Of a stretch of DNA of 64,000 nucleotides, positions 29,258 through 36,846 are shown one piece after another (the first letter of the stretch is position 1; the number at the start of each line of letters is the position of its first letter). Source of the DNA: Arthrobacter sunyaminii (GTDB lineage Bacteria; Actinomycetota; Actinomycetes; Actinomycetales; Micrococcaceae); assembly GCF_018866305.1 (NCBI RefSeq), contig NZ_CP076456.1, positions 3,100,001-3,164,000 of the forward strand. Reading direction: 5' to 3'. The notes below the pieces were generated by a model. The model did no database searches, was not told the origin of the DNA, and worked only from the letters and a program-made list of their open reading frames with translations. Made by a program: the position numbers and the translations under genes.

Positions 29258-29269
29258 GGTGAGTGCCAA
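29243..29269. promoter_or_regulatory. CIRCE operator 2 (upstream)
   Basis: CTGGCACTC, 9-nt spacer, GAGTGCCAA. It keeps the CACTC-N9-GAGTG core of CIRCE with TGG/CCA outer bases. It overlaps the -35 of the groES promoter. Confidence 0.85.
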
Positions 29270-29326
29270 TTTACTTTGCCGCGTCATGATGCCCCGTAAC
29301 CAAAGCCCGCTCACCGGGACATAAAA

Positions 29327-29345
29327 GTTGCTTAGCCTCACCTAA
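29327..29345. promoter_or_regulatory. IdeR/DtxR-type iron box
   Basis: The 19-mer at 29327-29345 contains TTAGCCTCACCTAA, which matches the last 14 positions of the DtxR/IdeR consensus (TTAGCCTAACCTAA) at 13 sites; the overall match is about 15 of 19. It sits within the siderophore operon promoter. Confidence 0.75.
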
Positions 29346-29356
29346 CCCTGTAGTTT
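29328..29356 (+). promoter_or_regulatory. Siderophore importer promoter
   Basis: TTGCTT (29328-29333) and TAGTTT (29351-29356) with a 17-nt spacer that is mostly the iron box. Iron-loaded repressor would occlude RNA polymerase. The leader to the GTG at 29476 is about 110 nt. Confidence 0.6.
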
Positions 29357-29375
29357 TCAAAGGCGCGCAAAATTA

Positions 29376-29418
29376 GCAAACATTTATATGTCCTAAATAC
29401 GCAAACATCTGTGTCCTA
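29376..29418. repeat. Imperfect direct repeat in siderophore operon leader
   Basis: GCAAACATTTATATGTCCTA (29376-29395) is repeated as GCAAACATCTGTGTCCTA (29401-29418), with a 25-bp step between repeat starts. It is A/T-rich in a GC-rich genome and lies downstream of the promoter. It may be a second regulator site. Confidence 0.65.
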
Positions 29419-29475
29419 TTGGCGGGCCTCCCCCGCCGGGCCGGACGATAGACCCGAACAGCTGGAGCCCCTGAC

Positions 29476-30435
29476 GTGAAGAAAACCCTCAAGTCCCGCC
29501 TTGTCGCCGGGACCGCCCTCGCCTCCCTCCTGGCCCTGAGCGCCTGCGGATCAGACAGTTCGGCCAACGCGGACGCCACCGCCGATGCGTCCGAGCCCAC
29601 CATGGTTACCGTTGAACACACCCAGGGCACCACCGAAGTTCCCGTGAACCCGGAGACTGTCTACACGTTCGACCTCGGCGCATTGGACACCCTGGATGCC
29701 CTGGGTATCGAGGTTGACGGCGTTCCCGCCGCAAACTTCCCCGAAAGCCTCTCCAAGTACGGCTCCGATGACTACACCAAGATCGGCAGCATGAAGGAGC
29801 CCGACTTCGAGGCCATCAGCGCCGGCGCCCCCGATCTGATCATCATGTCCGGCCGCACCGCTGACTCCTACGAAGAATTCTCCAAGATCGCGCCCACGAT
29901 CAACCTCAGCACCGACGCTGCGGATCCGTGGAATTCCTTCATCTCCAACACCGAGATCATCGGTGACATCTTCGGCAAGGAAGCCGAAGTTGAAGAGAAG
30001 CTCGCTGCACTCGAGACCAAGGTGGAAGACACCAAGGCAACCGCCGCCGACGCCGGCAACGGCCTCATCATCATGACCAGCGGCGGCGAAATGACCGCTT
30101 ACGGTGAAGGTTCACGCTTCGGCCTGATCCATGACGTCCTTGGGGTTGCCACCGCTGCCGACATCAAGTCCGAAGCACAGCACGGTGAATCCGTGTCCTT
30201 CGAATACGTTGCCGAGATCAACCCGGACAACCTGTTTGTCATCGACCGCGACGTCGCTGTGGGCAATGCGGGTGAAGTTGCCTCCGCTGTACTGGACAAC
30301 GAACTCGTGATGGGCACCAAGGCCGCCAAGAATGACCGCATCACCATGCTCGATTCCTCCAGCTGGTATCTCGTGGGTTACGGCCTGAACAATGTTGACT
30401 CCATGGTCAGCGCTGTTCAGGACGGCATCTCCTAA
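29476..30435 (+). CDS. Siderophore ABC transporter substrate-binding lipoprotein
   Basis: 319 residues, GTG start with GGAG about 9 nt upstream. Signal peptide with lipobox LSAC near 22-25. Periplasmic-binding-protein-like (FatB/YclQ-type, class III) fold: VTVEHTQGTTEVPVNPETVY at the N-lobe, FEAISAGAPDLIIMSGRTAD near 112-131, and SWYLVGYGLNNVDSMVSAVQ at the end. It captures a ferric siderophore for the two permeases and ATPase that follow. The YclNOPQ-like relation suggests a catecholate or carboxylate ligand; the ligand is inferred. Iron control is supported by the box upstream. Confidence 0.87.
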   Translation: MKKTLKSRLVAGTALASLLALSACGSDSSANADATADASEPTMVTVEHTQGTTEVPVNPETVYTFDLGALDTLDALGIEVDGVPAANFPESLSKYGSDDYTKIGSMKEPDFEAISAGAPDLIIMSGRTADSYEEFSKIAPTINLSTDAADPWNSFISNTEIIGDIFGKEAEVEEKLAALETKVEDTKATAADAGNGLIIMTSGGEMTAYGEGSRFGLIHDVLGVATAADIKSEAQHGESVSFEYVAEINPDNLFVIDRDVAVGNAGEVASAVLDNELVMGTKAAKNDRITMLDSSSWYLVGYGLNNVDSMVSAVQDGIS

Positions 30436-30460
30436 CCGTCCAGCCCACCTGCCAATCCTT

Positions 30461-30502
30461 GCCGGCCGGCCTTCCTCCCCTCCGGGAGCAGGGCCGGCCG
30501 GC
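30461..30502 (+). terminator. Intercistronic hairpin after siderophore-binding protein
   Basis: GCCGGCCGGCC (30461-30471) and GGCCGGCCGGC (30492-30502) are perfect 11-bp arms with an inner CTCC/GGAG pair. They lie between the receptor and the first permease. Likely a partial terminator or mRNA-stabilising stem giving more receptor than channel. Confidence 0.65.
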
Positions 30503-30521
30503 GGGGGAGACGGAACGCACC

Positions 30522-31559
30522 ATGACCACTGCGCTAATCCCCACCGCCCCGGCAGCCGCCGGGGCCACTGCTGTTTCCGGCCGGCGCCGGTTCCTCGGCC
30601 CCGGAGCCAAGCTTCTGCTGGGAGGAACAGCTGTCCTGGTGCTTGCCGTTGTCAGCATGTTTGTCGGCGTGAGCGACGTTTCGCTTCCCGGCCTGCTCTC
30701 CGGCGATGAACACGCGTGGGACATCTTTTGGATCAGCCGGGTTCCCCGGACCCTGAGCATCATTCTTGCCGGGATGGCGCTGAGCGTCGCCGGTCTCATC
30801 ATGCAGCTGATGGCCCGCAACAAGTTCGTGGAGCCGTCCACGGTGGGCACAGTGGAGTCCGCTTCCCTGGGCATCCTGGTGGTCACGGTGTTCCTGCCGG
30901 GGGCCTCGCTGTTCCTTAAAATGTCCACCGCAACCGTCTTCGCCGTGGCCGGGACCGCCCTCTTCCTTCTGGTCCTGCGCCGGATTCCGCTGCGCAACAC
31001 GCTGATCGTTCCCCTCGTGGGAATCATGCTTGGCGGCGTTATTGCGGCTGTGACCACGTTCTTCGCCTACCGGTTCGACCTGCTGCAGACCCTGAATTCC
31101 TGGATGGTCGGAGATTTCTCCGGCGTACTGCGCGGGCGCTACGAACTGCTCTGGATTGTAGGCGCCCTGACCCTGATCGGTTATTTGGCAGCTGACCGCT
31201 TCACCGTCGCAGGCATGGGCCAGGAGTTCACCACCAACCTGGGCCTGAACTACAACCGGGTGATGACGCTGGGCCTCATCATCGTGTCCCTGATCAGCGC
31301 CGTCGTGGTTGTCAGCGTCGGCTCGGTGCCGTTCCTGGGCCTGATCGTTCCCAACCTGGTCTCGCTGATGATCGGGGACAACGTCCGCCGGGCCATACCG
31401 TGGGTCGCCATTTTCGGGGCCGGCTTCGTCCTGGCGTGCGACATCATCGGCCGGACCATCCGCTACCCGTATGAAATTCCGGTGGGGGTCATCGTCTCCG
31501 CCATTGGCAGCGCCCTGTTCCTTTACCTGCTCCTGAGAAAGCGCTCCGCCCGTGCCTAG
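30522..31559 (+). CDS. Siderophore ABC transporter permease (FecCD family), first
   Basis: 345 residues from the ATG at 30522 (MTTALIPTAPAA). The open frame begins 63 nt earlier, inside the hairpin, and is not used. About nine or ten transmembrane helices. FecCD landmarks: RVPRTLSIILAGMALSVAGL near 77-96 and SVGSVPFLGLIVPNLVSLMI near 265-284, then GDNVRRAIP. Forms a heterodimeric channel with the next permease. Confidence 0.9.
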   Translation: MTTALIPTAPAAAGATAVSGRRRFLGPGAKLLLGGTAVLVLAVVSMFVGVSDVSLPGLLSGDEHAWDIFWISRVPRTLSIILAGMALSVAGLIMQLMARNKFVEPSTVGTVESASLGILVVTVFLPGASLFLKMSTATVFAVAGTALFLLVLRRIPLRNTLIVPLVGIMLGGVIAAVTTFFAYRFDLLQTLNSWMVGDFSGVLRGRYELLWIVGALTLIGYLAADRFTVAGMGQEFTTNLGLNYNRVMTLGLIIVSLISAVVVVSVGSVPFLGLIVPNLVSLMIGDNVRRAIPWVAIFGAGFVLACDIIGRTIRYPYEIPVGVIVSAIGSALFLYLLLRKRSARA

Positions 31560-32568
31560 CAGTCCAGTCAGCGCCCTTCCCTCCGCACTTACCGTGCAGC
31601 GCCGCCGTCCGGTGCGCAACCTCTCCCCCCGGTTCTGGATCATCCTGCTGTCCTTGGCGGCAGCCGCTCTGGTCGTGGTCTTCATGACCATCGATCTGCG
31701 CGGAAACATCGGCTATGTCCTTCCGCGCCGCGCCGTTAAGGTGGGCTCGATGATCCTGGTGGCCTACGCCGTCGGCGTCTCCACCGTATTGTTCCAAACT
31801 GTCACCGCCAATCGGATCCTGACGCCCTCGATCATGGGCTTCGACGCCCTGTACGTCTTGATCCAAACCATCCTGGTGTTCACCCTCGGCGGCGGCCTTG
31901 TCCTCGCCATGTCCGATCCGCTGCGTTACGGCATGGAAGTTGCCCTGATGGTGGGGTTCTCGTTCCTGCTGTACCGGTGGCTTTTTACCGGCGGCGGCAA
32001 GTCCCTCCATCTGATGCTGTTGGTGGGCATTGTGCTGGGCACGCTGTTCCGGGGTGTGTCCTCGCTGCTGCAGCGGCTGATCGAGCCCAGCGAGTTCATC
32101 ATCCTGCAGGACCTGTTTTTTGCGTCCTTCAACAACGTCGACGCCAAGCTGCTTGGCTACTCGCTGATCGCTGCAGCCATCGTTACAGTTCCGGCCTGGC
32201 GCCTGCGGCACTCACTCGATGTGCTGTCGCTGGGCCGGGAAACCTCGATCAACCTGGGCATCAACCACAAACGCACGGTGACGCTGGTGCTGGTGATCTG
32301 CTCGGTGCTCGTTGCGGTGTCCACCGCTCTGGTGGGGCCGGTTACCTTCTTCGGTCTGCTGGTGGCTTCCCTGGCTTACCAGCTTTGTTCGCATTTCAAG
32401 CACGCCGCTGTTGTCCCCATCGCAGTGCTGCTGGGCATCATTGCCCTGGTGGGCGGCCAACTGGTCCTGGAGCGCGTGTTTGCGTTCGATACAGCCCTGA
32501 GCATTGTCATTGAATTTGTCGGCGGGATCGTCTTTTTGATCCTGCTCCTGAAAGGCTCCATCAAATGA
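31552..32568 (+). CDS. Siderophore ABC transporter permease (FecCD family), second
   Basis: 338 residues, GTG start overlapping the first permease stop by 8 nt. Hydrophobic throughout, with LPRRAVKVGSMILVAYAVGV near 57-76, then ILTPSIMGFDALYVL near 96-110, and TALVGPVTFFGLLVASLAYQ near 257-276, all FecCD-type. It resembles YclO-like partners that diverge from the classical RxPR motif. Ends with an ATGA overlap into the ATPase gene. Confidence 0.9.
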   Translation: MPSSPVSALPSALTVQRRRPVRNLSPRFWIILLSLAAAALVVVFMTIDLRGNIGYVLPRRAVKVGSMILVAYAVGVSTVLFQTVTANRILTPSIMGFDALYVLIQTILVFTLGGGLVLAMSDPLRYGMEVALMVGFSFLLYRWLFTGGGKSLHLMLLVGIVLGTLFRGVSSLLQRLIEPSEFIILQDLFFASFNNVDAKLLGYSLIAAAIVTVPAWRLRHSLDVLSLGRETSINLGINHKRTVTLVLVICSVLVAVSTALVGPVTFFGLLVASLAYQLCSHFKHAAVVPIAVLLGIIALVGGQLVLERVFAFDTALSIVIEFVGGIVFLILLLKGSIK

Positions 32569-33323
32569 TCTCCGTCAACGGCGTCACCAAAAAATATGCC
32601 GGCACCACCGTTGTTGATGAGGTGAGCTGCCATATCAAAGAAGGCGGAGTTACCTCGATCATTGGCCCCAACGGTGCCGGCAAGTCCACGCTGCTCTCTA
32701 TGATCAGCCGCCTGCTGCCCGCTGACGCGGGAACGGTGACTGTGGACGGCCTCGACGTCGTGAAAACACCGGGTAAGGACCTGGCCAGGAAGATGGCCAT
32801 CCTGCGGCAGGACAACCATCTCACCGTGCGGCTGACCGTTCGCGATCTGGTCGGCTTCGGACGGTACCCGCACAACGGCGGGCGTCCGACGTCGGTGTGC
32901 CGGGAGAAGATAGAGCAGTCCCTGGCTTTCCTGGACCTGTCGGATCTGGCGGACAGGTTTGTTGACGAGCTCTCCGGCGGTCAACGGCAGCGTGCATTTA
33001 TTGCCATGGTGCTGGCCCAGGACACCGACTACCTGCTGTTGGATGAGCCGTTGAACAACCTGGACATGAAGCACTCCGTGGAAATGATGCGGCTGCTGCG
33101 CCGGCTCACCGACGAGCTCGGCAAGACGGTGGTACTGGTCATCCACGACATCAATTTCGCTTCCTGCTATTCCGACGACATTATTGCCATGGCCAACGGC
33201 AGGCTCCTGCACCAGGGGCCGCCGTCCATGATCATGCGGCCCGAGGTCCTGAAGGATATCTACGAAATCGATATCCGGATCGAAGAGATCGAGGGCAACC
33301 GGATAGGCGTGTACTTCGCCTAG
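32565..33323 (+). CDS. Siderophore ABC transporter ATP-binding protein
   Basis: 252 residues. Walker A GPNGAGKST near 34-42, signature LSGGQRQRA near 137-145, Walker B YLLLDEPLNNLD near 156-167, and H-loop VIHDINFAS near 190. The iron-chelate ATPase subgroup is supported by LRQDNHLTVRLTVRDLVGFG and the terminal IEGNRIGVYFA typical of YclP/FatE. Its TAG stop lies within a CTAG shared with the opposite-strand gene. Confidence 0.92.
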   Translation: MISVNGVTKKYAGTTVVDEVSCHIKEGGVTSIIGPNGAGKSTLLSMISRLLPADAGTVTVDGLDVVKTPGKDLARKMAILRQDNHLTVRLTVRDLVGFGRYPHNGGRPTSVCREKIEQSLAFLDLSDLADRFVDELSGGQRQRAFIAMVLAQDTDYLLLDEPLNNLDMKHSVEMMRLLRRLTDELGKTVVLVIHDINFASCYSDDIIAMANGRLLHQGPPSMIMRPEVLKDIYEIDIRIEEIEGNRIGVYFA

Positions 33324-34702
33324 CCGTTGAAGCCCGGCACCTCGGGCAACCGGAGCGGAATCCCTTCCACAGCGGCGTGGATGAACCGCACCAGCATGTC
33401 CCAGACGACGGCCGAGGACATGGGTTCGAGACGCACGGTGCGGCCCTGCTCCTGATATCCATCACCGGGTGAAAGCCGGTATTGCCCGGCCGCCCCGGCG
33501 TTCACCCAGCCGAACCACCCGCCGGTTTGTTCGTTCAGGATCTGCCATTCGGCCCACGGTTGCTGCCACATCTGCCCCGCAGCTTGATCCAGGGTCTTCG
33601 GTGCCGGGGTCCGCGCCGACTTGAGCCGGGCCTCATAGTGGTCCATGCCCAGCACCACCGGCTCGTGCGGGATACTCCAGCCCGGAGAAAGACCTGCCCA
33701 GTCTGCAATCCGCTTAGGCACCATGTTGGCCTGCATAATGCTGGCGGCTACATCATCGGGTTCAAAGGCCGCCGACGCAGCCGGGAACAGCGACGGCCCG
33801 GCAGTGATCTTCCCAAGTCCGCCGCCAATCCAGGCCTGCAGCACTGAGCCTCCCGCTGCGTTGGATGCTTCCACTTGAAAGGAAGCATCCAGCTTCCGGA
33901 CGGGCAGGAGGAACTGTTCCCCTGCCGGAGTCAGCTTTGCTGCAGCCGTAAGCAGACCTGCGGCTTGGAGCGTCGCCACAGACGGATCCTTCCGTTGAAA
34001 CCGCCCCAACCGGTCCCTCACCAAAAGCGTATCGAGCAGTTCCAGGGCCGGAATCGGCAGCAGCCTTCCGCCTTCCCGATAGGGTTGTGCTGCAGCGATG
34101 CTGCCCAAATCCTCCAACTCGGCACCCGCGCACCGGGAGGCATAATCATCCAGCCGGGGCTCCTGCGGGGCTATCCGATCGATGTCACGCCGGCCCTCCC
34201 GGACGGCCTGGCTACCGGGCATATCCCGGACGGCGGTGTTGATCCGGATATCCCGGACCATCTGTTCAAACAGGAGTTTCATTCCGGTGTGCTGCTCAAT
34301 GGTGTAGCTAGCGGTTGCCTCCATGACGAACCCGTCATCCATCCAGATCCAGCGGTCCACGCAGACCGGATGCCGGCCTGCCCGGTGGACAAACCGCTGC
34401 CTGCGGCCGCTGCCCTCCGTGCCCAACGCCTCCGGACTCCAGAGATCGTTGGAGAGAATCCGAACGTCCTGGAACTCCTCGAGCGTTGAGGCCAGTGCCG
34501 CCGTCGCGAACCGGGCAATGGAAATCCCGTCTGCCGGTCCCCCGCGCAACACCATGTTGGGCCGGAAGTCTCCATCCGTCACCGGCGGATGAGCTACTGC
34601 CAGGACCCCGGCTTCCGTCTCGACCCGCTCCCAGCCATCCGGACGCGGCAGGTTGAAAGCGTGCAGGCGCTCGTAGCTGAATCCCTGGGCAGCCGCCGTC
34701 AT
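33320..34702 (-). CDS. Two-part protein: LpqN/DcrB-like N-terminus and EspG-reminiscent C-terminus
   Basis: 460 residues, no signal peptide. The first 140 (NLPRPDGWERVETEAGVL, then FRPNMVLRGG, and VDRWIWMDDGFVMEATASYT) have the pattern of LpqN/DUF1795-type domains. After a charged linker the rest (about 195-460) carries LLTAAAKLTPAGEQFLL then LQAWIGGGLGKITAGPSLF, reminiscent of EspG-like secretion chaperones, but this part is weak. Its start overlaps the membrane-protein stop by 4 nt; last gene of the cassette. Perhaps a chaperone or accessory factor for the WXG-like proteins upstream. Function not established. Confidence 0.7.
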   Translation of the reverse strand: MTAAAQGFSYERLHAFNLPRPDGWERVETEAGVLAVAHPPVTDGDFRPNMVLRGGPADGISIARFATAALASTLEEFQDVRILSNDLWSPEALGTEGSGRRQRFVHRAGRHPVCVDRWIWMDDGFVMEATASYTIEQHTGMKLLFEQMVRDIRINTAVRDMPGSQAVREGRRDIDRIAPQEPRLDDYASRCAGAELEDLGSIAAAQPYREGGRLLPIPALELLDTLLVRDRLGRFQRKDPSVATLQAAGLLTAAAKLTPAGEQFLLPVRKLDASFQVEASNAAGGSVLQAWIGGGLGKITAGPSLFPAASAAFEPDDVAASIMQANMVPKRIADWAGLSPGWSIPHEPVVLGMDHYEARLKSARTPAPKTLDQAAGQMWQQPWAEWQILNEQTGGWFGWVNAGAAGQYRLSPGDGYQEQGRTVRLEPMSSAVVWDMLVRFIHAAVEGIPLRLPEVPGFNG

Positions 34703-35091
34703 CGTTTGTCCTTCCCCTTGACGTACTGCCTGATGCGCCGAACCTTGCCGCGGGCCTTGAGCCGGTCAGCCTCCTTCAACCACGCCGGTTGCATAAACTT
34801 GGGCATCCAGAGCCAGCCAAGCATCCCTATGCCCTGGCAGGCGAACGTCAGCAGGGCATAGGGAACAAAAATGATGTCGCTGGAGGTTATTTCCCGGAAG
34901 TTCGAAGCCGGCAGAAGCATGAGCCACATGCCCAGGAAGGTGCAGGCGAGCGAGTGCTTTCCAGGGAACCGGTCATCCAGCGCCGGGGGCACCATCTTTT
35001 GTTTGTAGACCAGCAATCCGCCGACGAAGAGCAGCAGCCCGAAGGGGAACATAACGGCGAAGAGTGCCCAGTCGTTCGTTTCAGTTTCCAT
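34699..35091 (-). CDS. Small multi-pass membrane protein, candidate immunity factor
   Basis: 130 residues, ATG preceded by AAGGGATGA. Three hydrophobic segments: about 10-30 (FAVMFPFGLLLFVGGLLVY), 47-63 (SLACTFLGMWLMLLPAS) and 72-95 (IIFVPYALLTFACQGIGML). A strongly basic tail (KEADRLKARGKVRRIRQYVK) is probably cytoplasmic. It lies between the effector-like gene (47 nt upstream) and the LpqN-like gene (4-nt overlap). No family recognised. A membrane immunity role is suggested only by position and by the neighbour's glycine-rich membrane segment. Confidence 0.7.
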   Translation of the reverse strand: METETNDWALFAVMFPFGLLLFVGGLLVYKQKMVPPALDDRFPGKHSLACTFLGMWLMLLPASNFREITSSDIIFVPYALLTFACQGIGMLGWLWMPKFMQPAWLKEADRLKARGKVRRIRQYVKGKDKR

Positions 35092-35138
35092 GTCTCATCC
35101 CTTGCCTAGCTGAGCACTGCATTGGTGTGAAGCCCGGA

Positions 35139-36440
35139 CTATCGGCCAAAGAGCTTGTTCCAGCAGTCGGCAACCGCATCCGCTGCTCCCCGTGCCGCCT
35201 TGCCCGCGTCAGACTTCATCAGGTTTGATTCCATGAAACCGTCCACCAGGTCCAAGGCAGTGTCCGCGGCTGCATCCTTGATGGTGCGGTTGTCCAGGAA
35301 ACCGAATTCGAGGGAGGTGACAACCGAAATACCGATGCCGATCGCGGCACCTGCCACTGTCCCCGCCGGTCCCCCTATTGCGCTCCCGATGAGGGCGCCG
35401 GTCCCGGCCGCCGCAAGATCGATTCCGGCCTTGGCACTGCCCTTCACCGCTCCCACCGAGTCCGCCCGCTCGTTCAGCTCGTCAGGGTCCATGTCCGGAT
35501 GGGCCTGCAGGAGTTCGTTATAGGCATCCTGCCGCTCATCGGCGATCGTAAATCCTGCCGTTGCCACTGACAGCATTCCGCCGCCCACTCTGAAAGCAGC
35601 AGCGGTCTTAGTCAGCTCGTGCAACCCGCCCATGTCCGGCGCCCACTTCGCTCTGTTGGCCTCCACCCGATTCCTGTAGCCGCGCGAGTGCTTATGAAGC
35701 ACCGTGCTGACTTTGGGCCTGAGTTCCAACATGTTGGCGGACACCAGCGCCCAGCGGCCGTCGGTCACCCATCGTCCGCGTGCCATGTACCGCACTCGTT
35801 CAGCCTCGGTTTCATAGCGGACGTAGACGGGGGAAGGGGTTGAAATTTTCACGACAGTCCGCCGTGACGAGGGCAAGCCGGCGAGTTTACCCGCGGCCCC
35901 CGTAGCCACCGTGCCTGTCCGGTCCGTGATGAGGTTAGTGAGGTTATGGTCCCCCAGGACGATGGCAGTCAGCTTGCCCGCCGTCGCTTCCTCCAACAAG
36001 GTGTAGTTCCGGGCCAGGACGGCGGCGGAATCCGCTGCTGCGCGCAGCAGAAGCTCCGTTGACGGCAGCGTGGATGCCGTATTCTGATCCGGTTGGTCCG
36101 CGGACTCGAGCAGGGCGCAGTTGGCTGCATCAATTTGCACCATCAACGCATCCCGCTGAGCCACAAGCGCCCGGATTCCCTCCGCAAATTCGGCCAGCAC
36201 GCCGGTGGCCTGCTCCGCACTTTGCGCCAGCAGGCCTGCGTGGGGCAGAACTGCCCCGAAGGCGTCCTGGATTTCCTCGGCGCCGTCACCGCGATAGTGC
36301 GCATTCAGCTGCACCCACGTGGCCGCAGCCCGCTCCACGCTCCTGAGATAGGCCCGGCCGCCGGCGCCGATCCCCGGTGCGGCACCCTCGACGGCATCCG
36401 GAGAAGGCCAATCGAAAAGTCCGGAGGTGTCAACGGACAT
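35139..36440 (-). CDS. WXG/LXG-like protein with glycine-zipper membrane segment, candidate type VII effector
   Basis: 433 residues from the ATG at 36440, which shares one base with the preceding stop (TGATG); the frame runs about 109 residues further upstream over the previous gene and is rejected. Residues 1-150 are helical and Ala/Glu/Gln-rich, like WXG100/LXG helical hairpins (RAYLRSVERAAATWVQLNAH). The middle holds a charged part (about 190-270). Two hydrophobic Gly-rich segments follow: 280-300 and 341-376, the latter with GxxxG spacing (GALIGSAIGGPAGTVAGAAI). Ends CWNKLFGR. No catalytic toxin motif seen; a pore-forming or membrane-acting effector is a hypothesis. Confidence 0.7.
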   Translation of the reverse strand: MSVDTSGLFDWPSPDAVEGAAPGIGAGGRAYLRSVERAAATWVQLNAHYRGDGAEEIQDAFGAVLPHAGLLAQSAEQATGVLAEFAEGIRALVAQRDALMVQIDAANCALLESADQPDQNTASTLPSTELLLRAAADSAAVLARNYTLLEEATAGKLTAIVLGDHNLTNLITDRTGTVATGAAGKLAGLPSSRRTVVKISTPSPVYVRYETEAERVRYMARGRWVTDGRWALVSANMLELRPKVSTVLHKHSRGYRNRVEANRAKWAPDMGGLHELTKTAAAFRVGGGMLSVATAGFTIADERQDAYNELLQAHPDMDPDELNERADSVGAVKGSAKAGIDLAAAGTGALIGSAIGGPAGTVAGAAIGIGISVVTSLEFGFLDNRTIKDAAADTALDLVDGFMESNLMKSDAGKAARGAADAVADCWNKLFGR

Positions 36441-36802
36441 CAGCGGGTCCCGGTCAGCGAAGGTGCCCGGCAGATCCCCGATTGCAGCTGTGCCAAACTC
36501 GCCCCGGCTGCATCGGCCATCGCCCGGTCCGCCTCGGAGATGATGTTCACTGCTTGACGGACCCCGGCAACCGCATTGCCGATCCTCGTCTCGGCCGCAT
36601 CTGCCTGGAGCAGCAGCGTATTGGACCAAAGCTCTTCCAAAGCCCGCACCACTACGCCCGAGCCGCTGGAACACGCCCACTGCGCATCCGTGACCCTGGT
36701 CCGCAGCGTGGACGACGAAGCTGCCCTGGCCTCGTCGTCCTCGACCTGCGCGAGAATACGCTCGCAACCCTCGGCATTTACGCTGTAATTGCCCAGCAGC
36801 AT
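36440..36802 (-). CDS. Small helical WXG100-related (DUF6507-like) protein
   Basis: 120 residues from the ATG at 36802, preceded by GGGGAGTGGGAACC; a GTG 9 nt upstream is also in frame. Opens YSVNAEGCERILAQVE, resembling DUF6507 proteins that accompany type VII-type loci in actinobacteria. The rest is two long helices with Ala/Leu heptads, including VVRALEELWSNTLLLQ and NAVAGVRQAVNIISEADRAM. First gene of the cassette, coupled to the effector-like gene by a 1-nt stop/start overlap. It probably pairs with the N-terminal helices of the next protein as a secretion partner (inference). Confidence 0.7.
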   Translation of the reverse strand: MLLGNYSVNAEGCERILAQVEDDEARAASSSTLRTRVTDAQWACSSGSGVVVRALEELWSNTLLLQADAAETRIGNAVAGVRQAVNIISEADRAMADAAGASLAQLQSGICRAPSLTGTR

Positions 36803-36846
36803 GGTTCCCACTCCCCTAGTCCGTTCCGTCCTGCCCTCAACCTAGG

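Noticed and set aside
29129..29341. Small minus-strand frame across the CIRCE region
   Set aside because: It lies over promoter and operator sequences and has no homology-like features.
36441..36767. Upstream extension of the effector-like protein
   Set aside because: Overlaps the WXG-like gene in another frame; the TGATG junction gives a clear start at 36440.
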